This document shows, piece by piece, positions 27,127-35,085 of a stretch of 64,000 nucleotides of DNA (positions are counted from its first letter, which is position 1; the number at the start of each line of letters is the position of its first letter). The notes under the pieces were generated by a model. It was not told where the DNA came from. It ran no database searches and saw nothing but the letters and a program-made list of their open reading frames with translations. The DNA is from Pseudoclavibacter sp. AY1H1 (GTDB lineage: Bacteria; Actinomycetota; Actinomycetes; Actinomycetales; Microbacteriaceae), in the NCBI RefSeq assembly GCF_002931055.1, contig NZ_PSXX01000002.1, positions 1 through 64,000 on the forward strand, written 5' to 3'. The translations under genes were made by a program, and so were the position numbers.

Positions 27127-28476
27127 TCAGGCGGACAGGAACCCTCGAACGACGTGATCGAGGGCGCGCACCGTGAGGTCGATGGACTCGAGGTCGAGCC
27201 GCTCGTTCGCGGAGTGGAACCTGTTGCGGGCGACCGAGAAGGTCAGCTCTGAGCTGAGTATCCCGAACCCGAAGGCGTTCGCGCCGTGCAGCCGGTAGAA
27301 GCGCGCATCGGAGCCGCCGACACCGACGATGGGGGCGGGCTTCGCTCCTGGCACGAACTCGGCGAGTGCCTCCTCGATCTGCCCGTAGAGGCGAGTCGTG
27401 GTGGGTGACTCGTTCGCCGCCGAGAACCACTCCCCCTCGACGTTCACGAGGCCCGGGAACTCGGCGGCCACCGCGGCGAGGTGTGCCTCGACGTCGTCCT
27501 CGGTCACGCCGGGCAGCACCCGGATGTCGAGCGAGATCGACCCGCTGTCCGGGATGACGTTGACCTTCGACCCGGCGTCGACGACGGTGACGGCGACGGT
27601 CGTGTGCGTCCAGGCGTGGACAAACGGGGCGAGCTCGCCGAGCTCGGGGTGCGCGCTGAGCTCGTCGATGGCCTCGTCGATGGTGTCAGGATGCGCGAGC
27701 CGCGTGCTCAGCTCGGCCGGCAGGTCGAGGGCTGCGAGCGTGTCGAGCCACTGCTCGCTGATGCGGGGCTTCGGCGCACCGGCCTGGAGGCGGTCGATGA
27801 CCTTGGCGAGGGTGACGGCCGCGTTCGATCTGCCCCACGGGGCCGAGGCGTGCGCCGCGTCGCCGCGCACGACGATGCGCCGTGGGGCTGCCCCCTTCTC
27901 GCCGACGCCCACAGTGATGGCGGTGCTGCCGATGCCGCCGAGGCGCGCGCCTCCCCACTCGGTGAGCACGTTGTCGGCGGCGATCGTGGCCCAGTCGTGC
28001 TCGGAGAACCAGCCGACCCCCGCCCGGCTGCCCTGCTCCTCGTCGGCGACGGCCGCGAACACGAGGTCGCCGGTGGGGGCGAAGCCGCTCGTCGCGAGGC
28101 GCTTGAAGATGACCGCGTAGGAGGCGGTGAGGAACAGCATGTCCACCGCACCGCGGCCCCAGACCTCGCCGTCGACGAGCTCGCCCGAATGCGGCGGATG
28201 CACCCAGTCGCTCGCCTTCGCGGGAACGACATCGGTGTGGCCGACGAGGGCCAGCGACTCCGCGGCAGGGTCACTGCCCGCGAGGCGTGCCACGACGGAG
28301 ACACGACCGGGGAACGGCTCGACGCGCGCGAGCTCGACGCCGCTGCCGGCGAAGAACTCCTCGATGACCGCCGCGGCCCGCCACTCGTTGCCCGAGTCGA
28401 GCGCACCGTCGTTGACGGTCTCGGCGCGGATGAGCTGCTGCAGGAGGGTGACGGTCTCGTCGCGAAGCGAAGTCAT
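27127..28476 (-). CDS. M20/M25/M40 family metallopeptidase
   Basis: The 449-residue zinc peptidase or amidohydrolase belongs to the ArgE/DapE/PepV/CPG2 superfamily. Metal-binding and catalytic parts are visible: LVGHTDVVPA (His ligand and the catalytic Asp two residues on), WGRGAVDML (bridging Asp), ADEEQGS (general-base Glu and Glu ligand) and a late H in ALGAN-like HGANAFGFG. A dimerisation domain lies at about residues 200-320. It probably cleaves dipeptides or N-acyl amino acids in the cytoplasm; specificity is not readable. GAGGA lies 9 nt before the ATG. It lies 126 bp downstream of the monooxygenase pair in the same direction and may share their operon. Confidence 0.9.
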   Translation of the reverse strand: MTSLRDETVTLLQQLIRAETVNDGALDSGNEWRAAAVIEEFFAGSGVELARVEPFPGRVSVVARLAGSDPAAESLALVGHTDVVPAKASDWVHPPHSGELVDGEVWGRGAVDMLFLTASYAVIFKRLATSGFAPTGDLVFAAVADEEQGSRAGVGWFSEHDWATIAADNVLTEWGGARLGGIGSTAITVGVGEKGAAPRRIVVRGDAAHASAPWGRSNAAVTLAKVIDRLQAGAPKPRISEQWLDTLAALDLPAELSTRLAHPDTIDEAIDELSAHPELGELAPFVHAWTHTTVAVTVVDAGSKVNVIPDSGSISLDIRVLPGVTEDDVEAHLAAVAAEFPGLVNVEGEWFSAANESPTTTRLYGQIEEALAEFVPGAKPAPIVGVGGSDARFYRLHGANAFGFGILSSELTFSVARNRFHSANERLDLESIDLTVRALDHVVRGFLSA

Positions 28477-28602
28477 TCCCCAATCCTCGGCGGAAGGGAG
28501 CCGAGGCGCGCGCCGGAGCGTTGCGCGGAGTAACGCGCCAGGCTGAACGAAGTCACGCGACCCCTCCTGTCACATCCCCCACCTTCACCGGGGCGCCCTG
28601 GC

Positions 28603-29946
28603 TCAGACGCTCGCGGGCACCAGATCGCCGACGACCGCGGGCAGACCGAGGTTCTCGCGCAGCGTCGTTCCCGGGTACTCGGTGCGGTAGGAGCCGCGCT
28701 CCTGGAGCGCCGGGATGAGCTGGTCGACGATGTCGTCGAGTCCAGAGGGCACGAGGTACGGGGTCAGGTTGATGCCCGTCACGGCTCCGCTGCGGGCCAG
28801 CTCGGTGAGCGTGTCGGCGACCTCGTCGACGCCGCCGACGAAGCCACGCTGTGAGGAGAGGTGGATCACGAACTCGCGGATCGACAGTCCGAGCGCCTCC
28901 GACTTCTCCCGCCACTGCTGCGCGAGCTCGAGCGCCTTCGCGTTCTGGAACGCGCTGCCGCGGGTGCCATCGGTGACGGCCACCACCGGATCCTCCACCG
29001 GCAGCGGACCGTCCGGGTCGACGTGGGAGAGGTCCTTGCCCCAGAACTGCTCGAGGTAGCGAAGCGACGTCGAGGGCGAGATCTGGTGCTCGCGCACCCA
29101 GCGGGCCTTCTCCTCCGCCTCCTTGGGAGTTCCGGCGACGATGATCGTCGCGCCGGGGAAGAACGCGAGCTCGTCGCGTGCACGGCCGAACTTCGTGAGC
29201 CGCTCACGCAGATCGGCGGCGAACGCCGTCGCACCCTCCAGTTCCGGGTGCGCGGAGAAGATGACGTCGGCGTGCTCGGCACCGAAGTCGCGCCCCTGGC
29301 TCGAGTCGCCAGCCTGGAACAGCACGGGCCGCGACTGCGGGCTCTGCGGGAGGACCCGCTCGGAGACGAAGCGGATGAACTCACCATCGAAATCGACGCG
29401 GCCCCGGTTCGCCCACAGCTCCTTGGCTGCCCGCACGAACTCAGCCGCCCGGTCGTAGCGGTGCTCGTGCGCGAGGTGACCGCCGCGGCGGAAGTTCGCG
29501 CCGGTCCACGCGTTGTCGGTCGTGACGATGTTCCATGCAGCGCGCCCCTCGCTGAGGAGGTCGAGGCTCGCGAGCCGGTAGGCCAGGTCCGCCGGCTCGT
29601 TGTAGGTGGTGTTCTGCGTGGCGACGAGGCCGATCTTCTCGGTGATGGGCGCGAGCGCGGCGAGCTGCGTGATGCCATCCGGTCGCCCGGCCACGTCGTT
29701 GTCGTGGATTCTGCCGAGATGCTCGCGCAGCCGCAGCCCCTCACCGAGGAAGAAGGCGGAGAAGAGTCCACGTTCGGCGGTCTGCGCGATGCGGCGGAAC
29801 GACTCGAACTCGGTCTGCGATCCGCTCTGCTCACTCGACCAGATCGTCGTCGAGTTCACGCCCTGAAAGAAGACCCCGAACTGGATCTGGCCTGCGCCCG
29901 CCGCTCCCGAGGCAGGCCGCGTCGGACCTGTGCTGTGCTGTGTCAT
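28603..29946 (-). CDS. FMN-dependent monooxygenase, NtaA/DmoA/SnaA family
   Basis: The 447-residue luciferase-like monooxygenase starts with IQFGVFFQGVN and has TQNTTYNEPADLAYRLASLDLLSEGRAAWNIVTT, which is diagnostic of the NtaA/SnaA/DmoA group, and PVLFQAGDSSQGRDFGAEHADVIF. Members oxidise chelators such as nitrilotriacetate, dimethyl sulfide, dibenzothiophene sulfone or similar compounds, using FMNH2 from a separate reductase. It lies 18 bp behind a second luciferase-like gene with a GAAGGAT ribosome site. Oxidative release of sulfur, nitrogen or carbon from organic compounds is the expected role; the substrate is unknown. Confidence 0.92.
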   Translation of the reverse strand: MTQHSTGPTRPASGAAGAGQIQFGVFFQGVNSTTIWSSEQSGSQTEFESFRRIAQTAERGLFSAFFLGEGLRLREHLGRIHDNDVAGRPDGITQLAALAPITEKIGLVATQNTTYNEPADLAYRLASLDLLSEGRAAWNIVTTDNAWTGANFRRGGHLAHEHRYDRAAEFVRAAKELWANRGRVDFDGEFIRFVSERVLPQSPQSRPVLFQAGDSSQGRDFGAEHADVIFSAHPELEGATAFAADLRERLTKFGRARDELAFFPGATIIVAGTPKEAEEKARWVREHQISPSTSLRYLEQFWGKDLSHVDPDGPLPVEDPVVAVTDGTRGSAFQNAKALELAQQWREKSEALGLSIREFVIHLSSQRGFVGGVDEVADTLTELARSGAVTGINLTPYLVPSGLDDIVDQLIPALQERGSYRTEYPGTTLRENLGLPAVVGDLVPASV

Positions 29947-29964
29947 CGTCGTGATCCTTCGCGT

Positions 29965-31005
29965 TCAGAGGGCCTGGGCGGCGTAGCGGTTGGCGGGGTG
30001 CGCGAGCCCGAGAGCGTCGCGCAGATGCTCGCCGGCGCGCGGCGAGGTGAAGACGCCTGCGCGGCGAAGCGCTGGGAGCACGGCGCGGCCGAGCTCCTGC
30101 GCATCCGCGCCGAAGTCGGCGGGCAGCAGCCGCACGCCGTTCGCGAACGACGCGACCTCGGTGATGAGCTCGACGAGACCGGCCGCGTCCCCGGAGTAGT
30201 GGATGCGGCCCGCCGCCTGCGTGTCGGCCGCGGGCGCACCGGCCCGGTCGGCTGCGGGGCGTCCTGGCGCGTCGAGCGCGAACGAGACCTCGACGATCGT
30301 GCGGGCGATGCCCTGGGAGTCGGCCTGCCCGGCCGCGGCGCTCGCCTCGAGGACCGTGCGCTCGCGGATGAGCGCGACGTCGACGAGCTCGGGCGCTGCC
30401 GAGCCGTACGGCGCGAAGGTCGGCAGCTGCCCCTGGTGCGGGCGCGGGATGATGGACGGGCCCTTCACGCTGAAGCGTGCGCCCTCGAAATCGGCGTAGT
30501 GGAGCTTGTCTCGGTCGAGGTAGCGGCCGGTCTCGACATCGCGGATGACGGCGTCGTCCTCCCAGGAGTCCCAGAGCCTGCCGAGCACTTCGATGGTGTC
30601 GTCGAGTTCGGTGCGGCGGGCCTCGGACCCGTCGAGCGGAGGCCGGTCGAACGCGGCCGCTTCGATCTCGCTGCCGTCGACGTCGCCGATCCACCCTGCC
30701 CTGCCGTGCGACGCGTAGTCGAGCGTCGCGAGCTGCGTCGCAAGGTGGAACGGCTCGACCGCCGAGACCCGGATGAGCGGCACGAGGCCGGTCGCCCCGG
30801 AGAGCGGGGCGGCGAACGCGGCCTGCTCGATGGCGTCCAGCCGCGGAGCCGCCGCCCTGAGGTCGCGGAAGCCGATGTCCTCGAACGTGGCGATGGTCAC
30901 GCCGAAGCGCTCGAGCGCGGCGATCGCCGCGCGGATTCGCTGTGGGCCGACGCCTTCGCTGCCCGCTTCGACGGCGATGGCAAACGGCGGGTTCTCGTGA
31001 GTCAT
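29965..31005 (-). CDS. LLM class flavin-dependent oxidoreductase
   Basis: The 346-residue protein is a second, more divergent luciferase-like barrel enzyme. The conserved region PLIRVSAVEPFHLATQLATLDYASHGRAGWIGDV corresponds to the substrate and flavin side of the barrel. It appears leaderless: TAGTCT (31013-31018, minus strand) lies 7 nt before the ATG and there is no ribosome site. It is the first gene of a leftward unit with the NtaA-like enzyme and possibly the M20 peptidase, a combination seen in catabolic islands for S- or N-containing organics. Confidence 0.87.
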   Translation of the reverse strand: MTHENPPFAIAVEAGSEGVGPQRIRAAIAALERFGVTIATFEDIGFRDLRAAAPRLDAIEQAAFAAPLSGATGLVPLIRVSAVEPFHLATQLATLDYASHGRAGWIGDVDGSEIEAAAFDRPPLDGSEARRTELDDTIEVLGRLWDSWEDDAVIRDVETGRYLDRDKLHYADFEGARFSVKGPSIIPRPHQGQLPTFAPYGSAAPELVDVALIRERTVLEASAAAGQADSQGIARTIVEVSFALDAPGRPAADRAGAPAADTQAAGRIHYSGDAAGLVELITEVASFANGVRLLPADFGADAQELGRAVLPALRRAGVFTSPRAGEHLRDALGLAHPANRYAAQAL

Positions 31006-31012
31006 GCCTCGA

Positions 31013-31018
31013 AGACTA
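31013..31018 (-). promoter_or_regulatory. -10 box TAGTCT for a leaderless monooxygenase message
   Basis: Read on the minus strand, TAGTCT ends 7 nt before the ATG at 31005, and no Shine-Dalgarno sequence separates them. The divergent leader ORF and GNAT gene start about 180 bp away. Confidence 0.5.
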
Positions 31019-31194
31019 TGAAGCGCGCGCCGCCGCCTGGATGTCGACGCTTCACCTGCCGCCCCGGGAGGACTTCTGGCGCAACACTCGGTGCGGGCCT
31101 AGTGAAGTGAGACGTACGGTACCCACCAACGAAGCAGCAGCACGCCTCGCACTGGAGCGGACCGCACAACCCCGACCGTGGAAGGAGCATGAAG

Positions 31195-31269
31195 ATGACA
31201 CACACGACAACAGGCCTGAACTTCATGTGCCAGCAGCGCGTCGAGACAGGCAGGGCGGTCCTGCAATGA
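31195..31269 (+). CDS. 24-residue leader ORF overlapping the GNAT gene
   Basis: An ATG with GGAAGGAG 7 nt upstream opens a 24-codon frame starting MTHTTTGLNFMCQQR. Its stop overlaps the start codon of the acetyltransferase as ATGA. A second ATG lies six bases earlier, too close to the ribosome site. The acetyltransferase itself has only a weak ribosome site, so the short ORF probably couples or gates its translation. No similarity to known amino-acid attenuator peptides (such as Cys- or Trp-runs) is visible, apart from one Cys and several Thr codons. It might instead be spurious. Confidence 0.5.
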   Translation: MTHTTTGLNFMCQQRVETGRAVLQ

Positions 31270-31673
31270 GCCTCGGGCTGCACACGTCGATCGGCAACGC
31301 CGTCCGTGTGACCACCACCCGAGCGGGCAGCGGCCGCGTCGAGTTCCACGCCATTCCCTTCGACGGCACACGAGTCGTCGCAAGCGCCGTGGTCTCCGGC
31401 CCCCTCGACGCCGTCGGCTCGGAGCTCGCGTTCGACGAGCTCTGGGTCGCCCCGGACATGCGCGGAACCGGCATCGGGACCCGGGTGACGAGGGCCGCCA
31501 TCACCTGGGCGGACCTGCACCTGGCTGCCGGAATCGACACCTACGTGCCGGAGGAGAACGTCGCCATGCAGCGCCTCCTGGAGCAGCTCGGCTTCGAGCG
31601 TCGGCCCGAGCTCGAGCACGGCGAGGAGAGCTGGACGCAGATCTTCGCGCTCACCCTCGAGCTCGCCGGTTAG
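31266..31673 (+). CDS. GNAT family N-acetyltransferase
   Basis: The 135-residue protein ends with a clear GNAT core: ELAFDELWVAPDMRGTGIGTRVTRAAITWA (motif A, with R-G-T-G-I-G for the CoA pyrophosphate) and ENVAMQRLLEQLGFERR (motif B). The N-terminal strands are short, so it is close to the minimum for the fold. The substrate is unknown. Translation probably depends on the overlapping leader ORF. It is convergent with the next, broken gene. Confidence 0.82.
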   Translation: MSLGLHTSIGNAVRVTTTRAGSGRVEFHAIPFDGTRVVASAVVSGPLDAVGSELAFDELWVAPDMRGTGIGTRVTRAAITWADLHLAAGIDTYVPEENVAMQRLLEQLGFERRPELEHGEESWTQIFALTLELAG

Positions 31674-31681
31674 CTCACCGT

Positions 31682-33038
31682 TCAGCTGACCGGCTCGAGC
31701 GACGGCACCGGCCCGGCGCCCGACATCCCGATGACCACGAGCGCCGGTCGGCTCACCGCGTTCCCGGCCTCGTCCTCCCAGGTCAGGGCGAGGCGCGAGC
31801 GGTCGACGACACCGCCAGAACCGGCGAAGCTGGTCGTGCCGCCAGACGCGGCGATGTCGAACGAGGTGATCTCGCGGGTGCCCGCGACGACGAGCACGTC
31901 CACACCGTCATCTCGGACCCACCTGGCCGCGATCACGGGCAGCTGCGGTGCGCCGTTCACCGGTCTCGCGACGTCCCCCGCCCCGAGCACGACCGGGTCC
32001 TCGTCGCCGCGCACGGCGATGACCGCCGCCCAGAGGACCCCAGAGCCGCGGCCCTGGCTTTCCAGGTGGGAGACCGAGGCGAGCGCGAGCCGTTCACCGG
32101 ATGGCAGCGGCTGATCGTCGAGGATGGATGCTCGCAGCCGGTACCCGCGCTGCTCGTCCCGGGCGGTGATGATGCCGCGCGAGAGCGCCGCGAAACGCGC
32201 GTTGCCGCGCTTGGGATCGGTGACCGCGCTCCAGTCCCGGTCGGCATCCTCGGTCTGCAGCATCGTCAGCCCCGAGCTGGGATGCACGTAGGCGAACCCC
32301 GCGTAGACGTCCGCCGCAGCCGTGCCTCCCGCGTCCGGGATGCGCAGCAGCGCCCTGGCAGACAGGAGGAGGAGCCCGTCGGAGGTCGGCGTCTCGCTCA
32401 GCGCGGGTGCCGTCTCCGTGGAGAAGGTCGCCGTCTCGAGCGACATGCCGCGCTGCATACGCTCATGGAAGAGCAGCACGCCCCGCGCGACCGTGAACCC
32501 GCGCTCGTAGCGGCTCGTCGTGATGGAGGAGGCCCCGAGCATCGTGAACGCCGTTGCGTCGTCGCTGCCGGCACCGTCGAGCGGACGCGCAAGGGCCGCG
32601 ACGGCGTTGTCGGAGCGGAGGATCACGAGCCGCGCCGAGAACGAGCTGCGGAGCCCCGGCACCGAACCGAGCGCAAGAGAGTCGACATCGCCGGCCCAGA
32701 GCAGCTCGATCACCTGCCCGTCCGGGATCTCGATGCCGTCACTCCTGCCCGTCACGTCGGCGCTGTCGGTCACGTCGTCTGCGCCTCCCTCCCGCCAGAG
32801 GTCGGCGGCGGCCACAAGCGCGGTCGTCGAGGTCGGCTCGGGGGCCCCGCGTGGGGTAGCCGGGCAGCGTCGACTCGCTCACGGCATCCGTCGGTGAGGT
32901 GTCCGACTCGTCCGTGAACGCGAGGACGACCCAGCCAGCGGCGAGGAGAAGAACGGTGACGATGGCGACGATCGTGATGGTGCGCGCACGACGCGGAGGC
33001 GCCCCAGGAACACGACGGGCTGCAGATGTGTCGCCCAT
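31682..33038 (-). pseudogene. Membrane-anchored protein of unknown function, frameshifted
   Basis: Reading leftward from ATG 33038 (GGGAG about 8 nt upstream) gives a basic N-terminus, one transmembrane helix (ITIVAIVTVLLLAAGWVVLAF) and a Ser/Thr-rich linker up to LPGYPTRG. There the frame leaves the family-like protein at a run of five G (plus strand 32840-32844). Deleting one base of the run restores PEPTSTTALVAAADLWREGG and a further 370 residues ending VPSLEPVS, so the intact product would be about 450 residues with a large extracytoplasmic beta-rich domain. I do not recognise the domain. The break may be a sequencing error, phase variation or true inactivation; the second part alone could start at a GTG at 32815 but would lack the anchor. 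Confidence 0.7.
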
Positions 33039-33187
33039 GACCGCTCCCTCGACGCGCTGCGCGAGCACCGACCTCGTTGTGGTGCCCGAAGCTAGTCTGC
33101 CCCAGTCGGCTCGACGGTGCGCGACGGATTCCCAGTCGTTTCCTGTGGTCCCATCCGTTCCCAGGCGTTCCCTGATCCGATGGATTA

Positions 33188-33210
33188 GCGAGGGCCCGGG
33201 TGCCCCTCGC
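33188..33210 (-). terminator. Hairpin after rsmA
   Basis: GCGAGGG pairs with CCCTCGC across a 9-nt loop, 6 bp beyond the rsmA stop in its direction of transcription. The stem is short, so confidence is moderate. Confidence 0.45.
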
Positions 33211-33215
33211 CGAGC

Positions 33216-34067
33216 TCAGTCTTCGGGAGTCCAGGCCTCCGCGAGCCGCACGTAGTCGTCGATGCCGACCGTCTCGCCGCGGGCGGTGGGGTCGATGCCG
33301 GACGCCTCGAGCACAAGCGAGGTCGCGGCCGCGTTCTCGCCGAGCAACGGCGACAGCGCCTGGCGCAGCATCTTGCGGCGCTGACCGAACGCGGCATCCA
33401 CGATGCGGAACACCTTGCGGCGCAGCTCCTCCGAGCCGCGCGGCTCAGCACGTTCCGAGTACGAGATGAGGATGGAGTCGACGTTCGGCACCGGCCAGAA
33501 CACCTTGCGGCCCACGAGGCCCGCACTCGACCACGTGCCGTACCAGGCGGCCTTCACGCTCGGCGAGCCGTATACCTTCGAGCCAGGTCCGGCAACGATG
33601 CGCTCCCCCACCTCGGCCTGCACCATGACCACCCCGCGCTGCAGCGACGGCAACCGCTCGAGGAGGTGCAGCAGCACGGGCACCGACACGTTGTACGGAA
33701 GGTTCGCGACGAGCGCGACCGGCTCGCCCGGCACCTCCTGAACCTGGAGGGCGTCGGAGACGATCACGTCGAGATGCGCGCCAGCCGCGTGCTCCTCCAC
33801 CGTCTGCGGCAGGCGGGCGGCGAGGCGCTCGTCGATCTCGATAGCCGTGACACTCGCGCCCGTCTCGAGGAGACCGAGCGTGAGCGAGCCGAGGCCGGGC
33901 CCCACCTCGAGGATGTGCTCCCCCGAGCGGACCTTGGCGGTCTGCACGATGCGCCGCACCGTTCCCGGGTCGTGCACGAAGTTCTGTCCGAGCTTCTTCG
34001 TGGGCGTCACATCGAGCTCGGCCGCGAGCTCGCGGATCTCGTTGGCGCCGAGCAGGCTGACGCTCAT
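33216..34067 (-). CDS. rsmA: 16S rRNA (A1518/A1519) dimethyltransferase
   Basis: The 283-residue KsgA-type enzyme dimethylates two adjacent adenosines in helix 45 of 16S rRNA during 30S maturation. It has KKLGQNFVHDPGTV, the SAM-binding loop ILEVGPGLGSLT, the acidic strand end AIEIDERLAA, the catalytic NLPYNVSVPVL motif and the C-terminal helical domain (AFGQRRKMLRQAL). Its ATG overlaps the tatD stop as ATGA. In most Actinobacteria ispE follows directly; here it does not. Confidence 0.97.
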   Translation of the reverse strand: MSVSLLGANEIRELAAELDVTPTKKLGQNFVHDPGTVRRIVQTAKVRSGEHILEVGPGLGSLTLGLLETGASVTAIEIDERLAARLPQTVEEHAAGAHLDVIVSDALQVQEVPGEPVALVANLPYNVSVPVLLHLLERLPSLQRGVVMVQAEVGERIVAGPGSKVYGSPSVKAAWYGTWSSAGLVGRKVFWPVPNVDSILISYSERAEPRGSEELRRKVFRIVDAAFGQRRKMLRQALSPLLGENAAATSLVLEASGIDPTARGETVGIDDYVRLAEAWTPED

Positions 34068-35083
34068 GCGGTCTCTCTCTCGTCGGAGGTGAGGTCACCG
34101 GCGAGGGCGCCTTGGCCTGCTGCCTGGTGCCAGCTGCCGTAGACGGCCTCGGTGTTCGAGGCGACCTGGGCGCTCAGCGCATCCACCGCGATCCCCAGAT
34201 GCTCGGCCATCGCCCGAAGGGTGACCGGGATGAGGTACGGCGCGTTGGGGCGGCCACGGAAGGGCACCGGCGTGAGGAACGGAGCATCCGTCTCCACGAG
34301 GATGCGCTCGATCGGCGTCACCGACAGCGCCTCCCGCAGGGACGCGGCGTTCTTGAACGTGACCGTGCCCGCGAACGAGAGGTACCAGCCCTCCGCAGCC
34401 GCGATGCGCGCCATGTCCGCGTCGCCGGAGAAGCAGTGGAAGACCGTGCGCTCCGGGGCACCGACCCGCTTGAGGGTCGAGATGACGTCGTCGTGCGCAT
34501 CCCGGTCGTGGATCTGCATGGCGAGGCCGTGCTTCTTCGCGAGCCCGATGTGCCGCTCGAACGCCTCGACCTGCAGCAGCTGGTCGGCCTTCTCCGGCGT
34601 GCGGAAGTAGTCGAGCCCCGTCTCGCCGATGGCCCGCACCCGCGGCTCGGCCGCGAGGCGGTCGATCTCGGCGATCGCGTCCTCCAGGGTGCCAGCGGCG
34701 GCGAGCTCCGGCACGACGTTCGGGTGCAGCGCGACCGCCGCCAGCACGCGCTCGTGCGTCGCCGCGACGCGCGCCGACCACCGGCTCGACGGCACGTCGT
34801 TGCCGACCTGCACGACCCCCTTGACGCCAGCTGCGACTGCGGCGGCGAGGTGCTCGTCGAGCGTCAGGCGCTCGTCCTCCTCACCATCCTCGATCTCGAG
34901 GTGCGTGTGGTTGTCGTAGCAGGGCACGGCAAGCGCCTCGGGGTACGGCGGGTAGGCGAGGATGCGCGTGTGCCCGGACTCGCTTGTCGCAGAGCGGCGG
35001 CGCAGCCTCTCGGCGTCACCCGGCGCCCCGGCGTCCGGCGCTCCGGCATCGTGAGCTCCGGCGTCGTGCTGGGATTCGGTCAC
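34064..35083 (-). CDS. TatD family metal-dependent hydrolase (putative DNase)
   Basis: The 339-residue protein is a TIM-barrel metallohydrolase: YDNHTHLEI gives the first two metal-binding histidines, ALHPNVVPEL and AIGETGLDYFRT follow, then MQIHDRDAHDD, FHCFSGDADM and ILVETDAPFLTP. TatD proteins act as 3'-5' exonucleases or in D-Tyr-tRNA-type quality control. It is longer than the usual 260 residues because of about 55 N-terminal residues with an HDAGAHDAGAPDAGAP repeat that looks disordered. The GTG at 35083 starts two bases before the metG stop on the same strand, so the genes are in one operon metG-tatD-rsmA. Confidence 0.93.
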   Translation of the reverse strand: MTESQHDAGAHDAGAPDAGAPGDAERLRRRSATSESGHTRILAYPPYPEALAVPCYDNHTHLEIEDGEEDERLTLDEHLAAAVAAGVKGVVQVGNDVPSSRWSARVAATHERVLAAVALHPNVVPELAAAGTLEDAIAEIDRLAAEPRVRAIGETGLDYFRTPEKADQLLQVEAFERHIGLAKKHGLAMQIHDRDAHDDVISTLKRVGAPERTVFHCFSGDADMARIAAAEGWYLSFAGTVTFKNAASLREALSVTPIERILVETDAPFLTPVPFRGRPNAPYLIPVTLRAMAEHLGIAVDALSAQVASNTEAVYGSWHQAAGQGALAGDLTSDERETA

Positions 35084-35085
35084 CG

